Positions 1-6,066 of a DNA stretch of 7,246 nucleotides are shown here, one piece after another. The stretch's first letter is position 1. Each line of letters begins with the position of its first letter. The notes beneath the pieces were generated by a model that worked only from the letters and a program-made list of their open reading frames with translations, was not told where the DNA came from and did not search any database. The position numbers and the translations under genes were made by a program. Origin of the DNA: Acidobacteriota bacterium (lineage in GTDB: Bacteria > Acidobacteriota > Terriglobia > Terriglobales > Acidobacteriaceae); NCBI GenBank assembly GCA_021778875.1, contig JAJYBT010000114.1:1-7246 (forward strand), read 5' to 3'.

Positions 1-996
1 CGGAATATACGCGGAGACGTCGCCCGCCTGCGTCTCGATGATCGGCAGCGCCGTCAGCGAGCCGCCGCCCTTCTCCTTGCTCAGCTTGGCCGAGCGCTCC
101 AGCAGGCGCGAGTGCAGATAGAACACGTCGCCCGGATACGCCTCGCGGCCCGGCGGACGCCGCAGCAGCAGCGAAATCTCGCGGTACGCCATCGCGTGCT
201 TCGAAAGATCGTCGTAGATCACCAGCGCATGCCTGCCCGTGTCGCGGAAGTACTCGCCAATCGCCGTCGCCGCATACGGCGCCAGGTACAGCATTGGAGC
301 CGGTTCAGACGCCGAGGCCGCCACCACGATCGTGTGCCCCATCGCGCCCGCTTCCGTCAGCGTCTGCACCACCTGCGCAATCGACGAGCGCTTCTGCCCG
401 ATGGCGCAGTAAATGCAGATCAGGTCGTTCTTGGCGTTGTTGATGATCGTGTCCAGCGCCACCGCCGTCTTGCCCGTCTGGCGGTCGCCAATGATCAGCT
501 CGCGCTGTCCGCGACCAATCGGAATCATGGCGTCAATGGCCTTCAGACCCGTCGCCATCGGCTCGCGCACCGGCTGGCGGTCGATGATGCCAGGCGCCAG
601 GCGCTCCACCGGCAGCGTGGTCGTCGCCGTAATCGGCCCGCGATCGTCTATCGGCTCGCCCAGCGCGTTCACCACGCGGCCAATCATGGCCTCGCCCACC
701 GGCACGCTCAGAATCTTGCCCGTGCGCTTCACCTCGTCGCCTTCGCGAATCTCGGTGTAGTCGCCCAGGACCACCGCGCCCACCTGGTCTTCTTCCAGGC
801 TCAGGGCCAGTCCCGCAATCCCATGCGGAAAGCTGAGCAGCTCGCCGGCCATCACCTTGTCCAGGCCATGGAGGCGCGCGATTCCGTCTCCGAGGGAGGT
901 AATTGTCCCCACCTCGTCTACCTGAACCTTCGAGTCGTAGTTCGCGATCTGCTCGCGAAGAAGCTGTGTAATCTCGTCTGCCTTGATCTGAGCCAT
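1..996 (-). CDS. atpA: F1 ATP synthase subunit alpha (partial, C-terminus beyond left edge)
   Basis: Alpha subunit of the F1 catalytic head (alpha3beta3); it binds nucleotide non-catalytically and forms the catalytic interface with beta at the cytoplasmic face of the membrane. The first 332 residues are visible; the family is usually about 500-515 residues, so roughly the last third, including the arginine-finger region, is off the window. The N-terminus opens [17 protein letters not shown], as expected for the delta-binding helix, followed by the beta-barrel domain. The P-loop GDRQTGKT lies at residues 170-177, and a Walker B-type segment ending [12 protein letters not shown] has its aspartates at about 262-263. 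The ATG at 996 is preceded by an AGGAAGAG ribosome site at ordinary spacing. It is the last visible gene of the atp operon; the 116-bp gap separating it from atpH holds no ORF and only a weak short inverted repeat. Identification is very secure. Confidence 0.97.
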   Translation of the reverse strand, partial: MAQIKADEITQLLREQIANYDSKVQVDEVGTITSLGDGIARLHGLDKVMAGELLSFPHGIAGLALSLEEDQVGAVVLGDYTEIREGDEVKRTGKILSVPVGEAMIGRVVNALGEPIDDRGPITATTTLPVERLAPGIIDRQPVREPMATGLKAIDAMIPIGRGQRELIIGDRQTGKTAVALDTIINNAKNDLICIYCAIGQKRSSIAQVVQTLTEAGAMGHTIVVAASASEPAPMLYLAPYAATAIGEYFRDTGRHALVIYDDLSKHAMAYREISLLLRRPPGREAYPGDVFYLHSRLLERSAKLSKEKGGGSLTALPIIETQAGDVSAYIP

Positions 997-1112
997 CTCT
1001 GCTCTTCCTATCCCTTAACTGGTCTGCGCCCCGTCGTCGTTTACCCCAACCACGGTTGCCGACTGCTTACTGCCGAAATCCCTGTCCTGCTATCCAAACT
1101 TCTCTGCCGCCG

Positions 1113-1652
1113 CTACCCGGCGACCAATGCATCCTTCAGCCGCGCCAAACGCCCGCGCAGCGAACCGTCGTATACGGTGGACCCGATGCGCACCACCGTG
1201 CCGCCCAGGATCGACCGGTCCAGCCGGAAGCTCGGCTCAATGCCGGAACCTGCCAGCCGCTTCACGCCGCTCAGCAGCACGCTGCGCTCTTCCTCGCTCA
1301 GCTCGCGCGCCGTCACAATCTCCGCCTGCTGAATGCCCATCCGCGCCTGCAGCTCCGCGTGATACGCGGCAGCCACCTCATGCACATGCCCAATGCGATC
1401 GTTCTTGATCAGCACCGCCAGCAGGTTGCGCAGCTCCCGCTGCAAGCCCAGCCGTACATTCAGCTTGTCCAGAATGGCAATCTTCTGCGCCGCCGGCACC
1501 GCCGGATTGGCAAACAGCGCGCGCAGCTCCGTGCTGCCATCCCAGGTCGCCAGAAAGTCGCTCCACTGCCGGCCCAGCGCCGCTGTATCCAGCTTCGCCG
1601 CCGTCACCACGTCCACAAAGGCGCGCGCATAGCGCGATACAAAGGCCGCCAT
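1113..1652 (-). CDS. atpH: F1F0 ATP synthase subunit delta
   Basis: Delta (OSCP-type) subunit, which clamps the top of the F1 head to the peripheral stalk formed by b and b'. The product is 179 residues, close to the usual 175-180. The N-terminal helical domain starts MAAFVSRYARAF, a typical delta opening. The C-terminal family signature is plain near residues 144-176, with LDRSILGGTVVRIGSTVYDG followed by a basic helix ending in RLARLKDAL. The ATG at 1652 lies one nucleotide after the atpF stop codon (1654-1656), and a G-rich stretch at the end of atpF is the only possible ribosome site, so translational coupling to atpF is likely. It ends with TAG at 1113-1115. No anomalies. Confidence 0.96.
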   Translation of the reverse strand: MAAFVSRYARAFVDVVTAAKLDTAALGRQWSDFLATWDGSTELRALFANPAVPAAQKIAILDKLNVRLGLQRELRNLLAVLIKNDRIGHVHEVAAAYHAELQARMGIQQAEIVTARELSEEERSVLLSGVKRLAGSGIEPSFRLDRSILGGTVVRIGSTVYDGSLRGRLARLKDALVAG

Positions 1653-1653
1653 G

Positions 1654-2418
1654 CTAGTTCAGCCCCTTCCTGTCCACATCGCTCACAAACTCGGCAATCA
1701 GGGCGCGATCCGTCTCCGGCGTCAGCACCAGCTGGCGCGCCGCCTGCTCAATCGCCAGGTCGGCGGCAAAGCTGCGCAACTCCCGCTGCGCCTGCGCGGC
1801 AGAGGCGGATATCTCCTGCTCGGCGGCCGCCACAATGCGGCTCTTCTCCGCGTCCATTGAGGCCTTGATGTGCTGCTCGTCCTGCCGGCTCTCTTCCTCA
1901 ACATGTGTGCGAATCGCCGCAATCTCCTCGTCCAGCCGGGAGAGCTGTGCCTCCACCGCGCTCAGCCGCGCCCGTGCCTCCTCGGTCATCTTCTGCGCGG
2001 AGTTCACGTCCCGCCGCAGCGTCTGCGTGCGCTGGCGCATCACCTTGGGCAAAAACCGGCCCAGCGGAATCAGGATCAGCAGCGCCACCACCAGGAAGTT
2101 GACCGTCTCCAGCAGCCGCGCCGTCGTTTCCAGATCCAGGTGCAGCAGATTCGCCATCGTCTGCACCACCGGCGCATGACGATACACGTTCGTCTCGTCT
2201 TCCTCTGAGGATTCCTTGGTCCCGGCCTGCTCCGTGGCCGCGGCCGGAGCCGCCGCCTGCGGTGCCGTCGTCTGTTGGACAGGCGTCTGCTGGGCCGTCG
2301 CGGGCGTCGCCGGCGATGCCTCCTGCGCAGCCAGCTTCGCCGGTGCGCCCGGCGCACCCGCCATCAACGCCACTGCCAGTACAAACCAGAACACGCGTGC
2401 GGAAATACGAACTTTCAA
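1654..2418 (-). CDS. atpF: F0 ATP synthase subunit b with signal-peptide-like N-terminus and long Ala/Pro linker
   Basis: Peripheral-stalk b subunit, 254 residues with the chosen start; classical b subunits are about 156-170. In order: a signal-peptide-like segment (residues 1-32, basic MKVRISAR then a hydrophobic core, possible cleavage near AKLAAQ); a low-complexity Ala/Thr/Gln/Pro linker (about 33-65); a short acidic stretch; the true b-type membrane helix (about 103-120, ETVNFLVVALLILIPLGRFL); then a long charged coiled coil to the end. The start is TTG at 2418, chosen because it gives a standard n-region for a signal sequence and has a GAGAGAG element 6 nt upstream. The alternative TTG at 2433 would overlap the stop of the preceding gene as TTGA. 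The open frame extends further upstream, but that part is antigenic noise inside atpF'. It lies 11 nt after atpF' and one nt before atpH. Family assignment is firm; the start codon is less certain. Confidence 0.9.
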   Translation of the reverse strand: MKVRISARVFWFVLAVALMAGAPGAPAKLAAQEASPATPATAQQTPVQQTTAPQAAAPAAATEQAGTKESSEEDETNVYRHAPVVQTMANLLHLDLETTARLLETVNFLVVALLILIPLGRFLPKVMRQRTQTLRRDVNSAQKMTEEARARLSAVEAQLSRLDEEIAAIRTHVEEESRQDEQHIKASMDAEKSRIVAAAEQEISASAAQAQRELRSFAADLAIEQAARQLVLTPETDRALIAEFVSDVDRKGLN

Positions 2419-2429
2419 GCTCAACTCTC

Positions 2430-2888
2430 TCAACGGGAACCCCCGGCGGCAACCGGCAGCACGGCCCGCATCACCCGGCTGGCCAGCTCCTCTACCGAGC
2501 CATGGATCGACTGGCGCGCACGGGCCGCATCGGCATCCAGCTCGGCCTTGGCCTGGCGCACCTGCGCCTGAGCCGCATGCCGCGCCGCATTCAGAACCGC
2601 CTCGCGCTCCAGATTCCACTGCTGAATGCGCTGCTCGCGAGCCTTGTACACCTCGGCGCGCGCCTGCCGCAGACGGGCCGCGTACTCGGCCGCCTTGGCC
2701 TCTGCCAGCGCAATCGCCTTCTGTGCTTCCTCCACGGCGCCTTCCGTCCGCGCGCGCCGCTCCTTCAGCGTCGCCGTCAGCGGACGCTGCACCAGGAACT
2801 CATACGCCAGCACCAGCACCACAAAAAGCAGAGCGGTGGGCACGGCGCCAAGCAGAAGGGCCCCGACTTGTTGGATAATCTCTTCCAT
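2430..2888 (-). CDS. atpF': F0 ATP synthase subunit b' (second b-type stalk subunit)
   Basis: A b/b'-type peripheral stalk protein of 152 residues. It has one N-terminal membrane helix (about residues 10-33, LLLGAVPTALLFVVLVLAYE) followed by an almost continuous charged helix to about residue 135 (LKERRARTEGAVEEAQKAI and on), as expected for a stalk coiled coil. A b/b' heterodimer is known from cyanobacteria, alphaproteobacteria and some other phyla. Unlike its partner downstream it has no signal-peptide-like extension. It is the first gene of the visible operon: to its right there is only a gene-free region, with no atpB or atpE. The start is ATG at 2888; there is no good Shine-Dalgarno, only GGTAAC within a small hairpin (see 2894-2909). 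Which of the two b-type genes is called b or b' is a naming inference based on the shorter, non-extended form and its upstream position. Confidence 0.9.
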   Translation of the reverse strand: MEEIIQQVGALLLGAVPTALLFVVLVLAYEFLVQRPLTATLKERRARTEGAVEEAQKAIALAEAKAAEYAARLRQARAEVYKAREQRIQQWNLEREAVLNAARHAAQAQVRQAKAELDADAARARQSIHGSVEELASRVMRAVLPVAAGGSR

Positions 2889-2893
2889 TTTGT

Positions 2894-2909
2894 TACCGGT
2901 TTTTCGGTA
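2894..2909 (-). other. Small hairpin over the atpF' ribosome-binding region
   Basis: In the mRNA sense the inverted repeat is TACCG-AAAAAC-CGGTA, a 5-bp stem with a 6-nt loop, ending 5 nt before the atpF' ATG. The only purine-rich bases upstream of the start lie in this stem. It could modulate initiation, but a 5-bp stem is weak and could be chance. Confidence 0.35.
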
Positions 2910-2944
2910 GGCTATTGGGAATTCTGTTGTAGGTTGATCACCTT

Positions 2945-2973
2945 TTTGTATCAGGGGAAAACGCTCTAGTCAA
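2945..2973 (-). promoter_or_regulatory. Candidate sigma70-type promoter for the atpF'-F-H-A operon
   Basis: On the minus strand a -35 element TTGACT (2973-2968; 5 of 6 to TTGACA) is followed after exactly 17 nt by TACAAA (2950-2945; 4 of 6 to TATAAT). Transcription would start near 2938, giving a leader of about 50 nt before the atpF' ATG. It sits in the AT-rich part of the gap and in the correct orientation. It is a prediction by consensus only. Confidence 0.5.
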
Positions 2974-3001
2974 CGCACAACAAGCTGCGTCACATGGGTC
3001 T

Positions 3002-3017
3002 TGTGACTGCAGTCACG
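3002..3017. promoter_or_regulatory. CRP/FNR-family-like operator, perfect 14-bp palindrome
   Basis: The sequence TGTGACTGCAGTCACG contains a perfect 14-bp palindrome (3003-3016) and matches the E. coli CRP consensus TGTGA-N6-TCACA at 9 of 10 defined positions. An additional GTCAC half-site lies at 2989-2993. The palindrome centre is about 71 bp upstream of the start predicted from the atp promoter candidate, a distance that fits activator sites of CRP class I type. Which regulator this organism uses is unknown. Confidence 0.5.
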
Positions 3018-3045
3018 CCTTTGGAATTTTCGTATAAAAAAGAGC

Positions 3046-3073
3046 TTGATTTCCTCTACAACAGGCCTAGACT
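3046..3073 (+). promoter_or_regulatory. Possible plus-strand promoter before the paired hairpins
   Basis: TTGATT (3046-3051) is followed after 16 nt by TAGACT (3068-3073); each matches the sigma70 consensus at 4 of 6. A start near 3080 would place the two hairpins at the very 5' end of a transcript for which no plus-strand gene follows. The match is weak and the call tentative. Confidence 0.25.
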
Positions 3074-3087
3074 AAAGATACCACCTA

Positions 3088-3103
3088 GACCCGGTTCAGG
3101 GTC
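3088..3103. repeat. Short hairpin (GACCC/GGGTC)
   Basis: GACCC (3088-3092) and GGGTC (3099-3103) flank a 6-nt loop GGTTCA. It lies one base away from the much longer hairpin at 3105-3157, so the two may form one structured unit. Confidence 0.4.
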
Positions 3104-3104
3104 C

Positions 3105-3157
3105 AGCGGGCAGTCGGTTCTGGGAAGTTACTCCACTCCCAAAATCGACGGCCCGCT
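3105..3157. repeat. Long imperfect hairpin, about 21 paired positions
   Basis: The arms 3105-3125 and 3137-3157 pair as AGCGGGC/GCCCGCT (7 bp), an A/G mismatch, GTCGGTT/AATCGAC (7 bp with one G-T wobble on the plus strand), a C/A mismatch, and TGGGA/TCCCA (5 bp), around an 11-nt loop at 3126-3136. It lies 108 bp past the esterase stop and upstream of the atp promoter candidate. No T-run follows it directly on the minus strand; on the plus strand GTTTT and ATATTTTTG follow within 25 nt. It could be a REP-like palindrome, a transcription end for the esterase, or part of a small RNA. The function is unknown. Confidence 0.6.
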
Positions 3158-3264
3158 TCTATGTTTTCAGGGATATTTTTGCAGCGCTCTTCAGAACCGA
3201 GGCACAGGCCTTTCCACGCCGCAGTACCGCAACCATGCCTCCGCCCCAGCCCGTTGTTTCTGCG

Positions 3265-4224
3265 TCACTTGCCCGACGCGATCACAGGCCGCGTCAGCAG
3301 GCCCTGCGCCCGCAGCCACGCCTCCAGCAGGCCCGGCCACTGGTCCAGCGCCGCATCGCCGTGCCCCAGCCCCGTCCCGTGCGGACCGTTGGCAAAGATG
3401 TGCGCCTCCGCGGACACCCCGGCCTTCACCAGCGCGTCATAGAACCGCAGCCCCTGCTCCACCGGCACCGTCCGGTCATTAAACGTGTGGTACCAGAATG
3501 TGGGCGGAGTCTCCTTCGTCACATACAGGTCCGGCGAGTACGCCTTGCGCAGCTCCTCGCACCGGTCCATCACGTTGAAGATCTTGCAATAGCTCAGGTG
3601 CGACGTGTCGCTGGAGATGGCCCCGATCCACGGATAGCCCAGCACCAGGTAGTCCGGCCGGCTCGATACCCGCTCAATCGGGTCCTCGGCATCCGCCTTG
3701 CCCGCCACAAACTGCGTCCCCGCCAGCGCCGCCAGGTGCCCGCCCGCGGAAAAGCCCACCACCACAATGCGGTTCGGATCGATGTGATAATCGCTGGCCC
3801 GCGCCCGCACCGTCTGGATCGCCCGCCGCGCGTCCAGCAGCGGAACCGGCAGCAGATATCCGTTCGAGCTCAGCCGGTAGCTCAGCACAAAGGCGTGAAA
3901 GCCCCGCGCCGTGAACCAGTCCGCCACCTGCCGCCCTTCCAGGTTCCCCGCCAGGTGCGCGTACGCCCCGCCCGGAAACACCACCACCGCCGAGCCGTTG
4001 TCCTGCCCCTTTGAAGGCTCAAAGATCGTCAGCGTCGGCACGTCCTCGCAGGCCTTGCCATGCGCCTCCGGAGCATCCCCCGGCCACAGCCGCACTGTCT
4101 GCATGCCAAAAAATGCATTGCCCGCATCCGGCATCGCGCAGGCATCCTTCTGCGCCAGCGCCCCCGTGCTCACAGCAGTGCTCACAACCAAGCTCAGAGC
4201 CACTCCCAACCAGAAACGCTTCAC
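3265..4224 (-). CDS. Secreted alpha/beta-hydrolase, esterase type (BD-FAE / acetyl-xylan-esterase-like)
   Basis: Predicted exported hydrolase of 319 residues. Residues 1-24 form a signal peptide (MKRFWLGV, then a hydrophobic core, ending ALA before Q25). The oxyanion-hole region is VVFPGGAYAHLAG (about 81-93), followed by the EG..VADWFTARGFHAFVLSYRL block typical of the BD-FAE/HSL-like esterases. The nucleophile elbow is GFSAGG with Ser159; the probable acid is Asp250 (FNDRTVP) and the probable base His282 (NGPHGTG), so the triad is complete. Relatives hydrolyse acetyl or other ester groups on plant polysaccharides; the exact substrate cannot be told. The start is GTG at 4224, chosen because a perfect GGAGG (4230-4234) lies 5 nt upstream and the signal peptide then begins with a lysine-arginine n-region; GTG at 4242 is possible but has no ribosome site. 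It lies 71 bp after the bshC stop and has its own -10 box, so it may be transcribed independently. Confidence 0.88.
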   Translation of the reverse strand: MKRFWLGVALSLVVSTAVSTGALAQKDACAMPDAGNAFFGMQTVRLWPGDAPEAHGKACEDVPTLTIFEPSKGQDNGSAVVVFPGGAYAHLAGNLEGRQVADWFTARGFHAFVLSYRLSSNGYLLPVPLLDARRAIQTVRARASDYHIDPNRIVVVGFSAGGHLAALAGTQFVAGKADAEDPIERVSSRPDYLVLGYPWIGAISSDTSHLSYCKIFNVMDRCEELRKAYSPDLYVTKETPPTFWYHTFNDRTVPVEQGLRFYDALVKAGVSAEAHIFANGPHGTGLGHGDAALDQWPGLLEAWLRAQGLLTRPVIASGK

Positions 4225-4229
4225 CGTAA

Positions 4230-4256
4230 CCTCCACCTCCACTCGCGGCGATTATA
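4230..4256 (-). promoter_or_regulatory. Esterase -10 box and Shine-Dalgarno
   Basis: On the minus strand a perfect TATAAT (4256-4251) precedes GGAGG (4234-4230) and the GTG start at 4224. A start site near 4244 would give a leader of about 20 nt. The -35 region (about 4274-4280) matches the consensus poorly, so an activator or another sigma factor may be involved. The arrangement supports the 4224 start. Confidence 0.5.
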
Positions 4257-4295
4257 CGGCGTGGCCTCGCGTCTCTGGCTCGGTGGCCTCCGCCG

Positions 4296-5909
4296 TCACA
4301 GCCACAGCGCGCTATGCCCCCGGCACGGACTGCCCGCCAGTTCCACCAGCTTCTCGGCCAGTTCAAACCCGTAGCGCGCAAAGTAGAACGCCGCTCCGTG
4401 CGTGCGCTCCTGCAGCGCGCCGCCCGGATACAGCGCCATGCTGACGGCCTCCGCATGCCTGCCCAGCGCCGCCTCTTTCTCCAGCTGGAAGTTCGCCGCC
4501 AGTCTCCGCAGCCGGTTCATCTGGTAGCGCATCTTGCTCGCCGCCGTCCCCGCAGACCGTCCCAGCCCCTCGTCCAGCGTGCTCATCCACTCCAGCAGCG
4601 GAGTCAGTTCCGCATCCAGCGCCGTGCCCGCCGCGGCCAGCCTGCGCTTGCCCTCCACCGGCATCGCCCTCGCCGCCAGCAGTTGCGCCAGCCCATCCTG
4701 CGTCTCGCCCATCACCCGTTCCAGCGTCAACTCATGCCGCCGCAGCAGCTCGCCCACCGCCGGCTCAATCAGCGTGGCAAACATCCTCGGCTGCGCCGGG
4801 GTCAACCGCCCCAGAATCCGCTCAAACAGCACCGCCGACTGCGCAAAATACGCAATCTCCGCCGGGCCGCCAATCGTCAGCGAGGTCGAAAGCAGATAAT
4901 CCTGAAACACCGGCCGTAGCAGTGCCGAAGGCGAAATCCGCTCCGGCTCCGCCTCCAGAATTCCCACCAGCTCTGCCGTCGAGTAGCTTCGCCGCCCCGC
5001 CAGCCACTGTCCGCCCGGCTCCTGCGCCGTCGCCGCCTTCCGCTTCAGCGCCACGCGCGCCCCGCGCTCATCCACCAGGAACAGCAGGCTCGACTCCGCG
5101 CCCACCGCCACCTGCGCGTGATATCCCGCCGCCTGCAGCGCCGCGTTGCGCTCCAGCAGAGTCGCATGCAGCTCGTCCGCCCGCTCCAGCGCCGCGCGCA
5201 GCACCGGCGAGCCCAGCCGATGCACCTCGCGCCCGCCCGCATCCAGCACCAGCAGCCCCTGCGCCGCAAAGGCCTTCGCATAGAACTCCGCAAACGCCTG
5301 CGCAAATGGCTACCCCGGCCTGTACGCGGTCTCCAGCGCCTGCATCGCATCGGAGAAGCCCAGCAGCTCCCACGCCTCTTCAATCAGCGGCCCAATCGTC
5401 TCGTCCAGCACCACGCCGCCTACCGGCCGCTCCACCTCCGGAGCCTTGCCGTACACCAGCTTGCGCAGCTCGCGCCGCGCGGGAAACACCACATGATTGA
5501 TCTCGGCAAAGTCGTGGTCTTCCGTCGCCAGCCAGAAGATGCCCACATGCGGCTTGCCCGCCGCCGTGGCCTGTCGCGCCCGTGCCAGCGCCGTCGCCGC
5601 CTTGAACGGCGTAAACAGCGGCCCGCCGAACAGGCCCACCTGCTGCCCCGTCACCACCACGCCGGCGCCCGCGCGCAGTGCATCCAGCGCTGGCCTCGCC
5701 GCCTCGCCCGGATTCTGCGCCGACAGCGCCTCCACCATCTGCGCCCAGTGCGCGGGCCGCTCCGGCCCCGCCTGCCAGCTCTCGTCCGGCGGCAGCGACG
5801 CATAGAAGGAACGCACCGCCGCGTCGCCCGCGCAGTAGTCCAGAAACAGCCGGCTCAGGCCCGGCGCCACAGTAATCGGATGGCAGTCAGCACTCAACAA
5901 TGGATTCAC
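4296..5909 (-). pseudogene. bshC: Bacillithiol synthase BshC homologue, full-length frame with one in-frame TAG
   Basis: BshC adds cysteine to glucosaminyl-malate in the last step of bacillithiol synthesis. The frame spans 537 codons plus stop, close to the 539 residues of B. subtilis BshC, and stays open except for a single TAG (5310-5312) at codon 200. Family features lie on both sides: VVVTGQQVGLFGGPLFTPFK (84-103) and WLATEDHDFAEINHV (126-140) before it; a LLRPVFQDYLL...GGPAEIAYFAQ block (about 331-357), the helical region with MRYQMNRLRRL (about 460-470), and LYPGGALQER (493-502) with a final HSALWL after it. Around the stop the frame reads AYRPG-stop-PFAQAF where relatives have a GETF-like sequence, consistent with GAG to TAG. 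The start is uncertain: GTG 5909 used here, TTG 5900 and 5897 also possible, the former with GGGAA 9 nt upstream. No good restart site follows the TAG. It could be a recent pseudogene, readthrough or a base-call error. Divergent to the Nudix gene. Confidence 0.85.
5310..5312 (-). other. Internal amber codon of bshC
   Basis: On the minus strand the context is CCG GGG TAG CCA TTT GCG. The 338 codons from here to the natural stop at 4296-4298 are in the same frame as the upstream part, so no frameshift is involved; a substitution is enough. It removes about 63 percent of the protein if read as a stop. Confidence 0.9.
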
Positions 5910-6000
5910 TTCCCGTTCAATGGCCTCGAAAGGTGCCCCGGTGATGCGGGCTCGGATGGAAAAGGGCTGCATAAAGGATGCCACGGCAGCCGAAATCGAT

Positions 6001-6018
6001 GCACGGCCCCACCCGTGC
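6001..6018. repeat. Inverted repeat in the bshC/Nudix divergent gap
   Basis: GCACGG (6001-6006) and CCGTGC (6013-6018) flank a 6-nt loop CCCCAC. It lies between the two divergent start codons and could be an operator or a small hairpin in the Nudix leader. I found no convincing -35/-10 pair for either gene in this 157-bp gap. Confidence 0.3.
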
Positions 6019-6066
6019 CGTATGCTTAACTGTTCCTCTGATTCTGCTACAAGGAGACCCGCCGCA

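Larger units (their letters stand above)
2889..3264. other. Gene-free regulatory region between the atp operon and the esterase gene
   Basis: This 376-bp stretch has no convincing coding sequence in any frame. Its central part (about 2930-3080) is noticeably richer in A+T than the surrounding genes. It holds a minus-strand promoter candidate, a CRP-like palindrome, a possible plus-strand promoter, and two adjacent hairpins, each listed separately. The part nearest the esterase stop codon (3158-3264) shows T-rich runs on the plus strand (GTTTT, ATATTTTTG) but no clear intrinsic terminator for the esterase. Confidence 0.8.

Noticed and set aside
1040..1080. Possible hairpin/regulatory element in the atpH-atpA gap (CAACC/GGTTG)
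   Set aside because: A 5-bp stem with a 2-nt loop cannot fold well, and nothing else in the gap supports it.
112..1332. Long plus-strand open frame (406 codons) across atpA and atpH
   Set aside because: It is antisense to two certain genes, has an arginine/histidine-rich composition typical of reversed GC-rich codons, and shows no family motif.
2419..2619. Upstream extension of the atpF reading frame to 2619
   Set aside because: It lies entirely within atpF' in another frame, is Gly/Cys/Arg-rich, and would destroy the signal-peptide-like start.
3031..3061. Second minus-strand promoter (TTGTAG-N18-TTATAC)
   Set aside because: Poor -10 match and longer spacer; the TTGACT-N17-TACAAA pair nearer the gene is clearly better.
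3088..3110. tRNA-like T-loop (GGTTCAGGGTCC)
   Set aside because: No acceptor, D-arm or anticodon structure around it; the bases are better explained by the simple hairpin.
3080..3180. 6S RNA
   Set aside because: The long hairpin is only 53 nt and lacks the large central bubble and overall length of about 180 nt expected for 6S RNA.
3235..4014. Plus-strand open frame of 259 codons opposite the esterase
   Set aside because: Arg/Pro/His-rich antisense product without motifs; the minus-strand gene has a signal peptide and a complete catalytic triad.
5118..6029. Plus-strand open frame of 303 codons opposite bshC
   Set aside because: Antisense shadow; conserved BshC blocks lie on the minus strand in the same interval.
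5920..6066. Upstream extension of the Nudix frame to an ATG at 5920
   Set aside because: No ribosome site there, unlike the AAGGAG before 6067, and the extra residues look non-coding.
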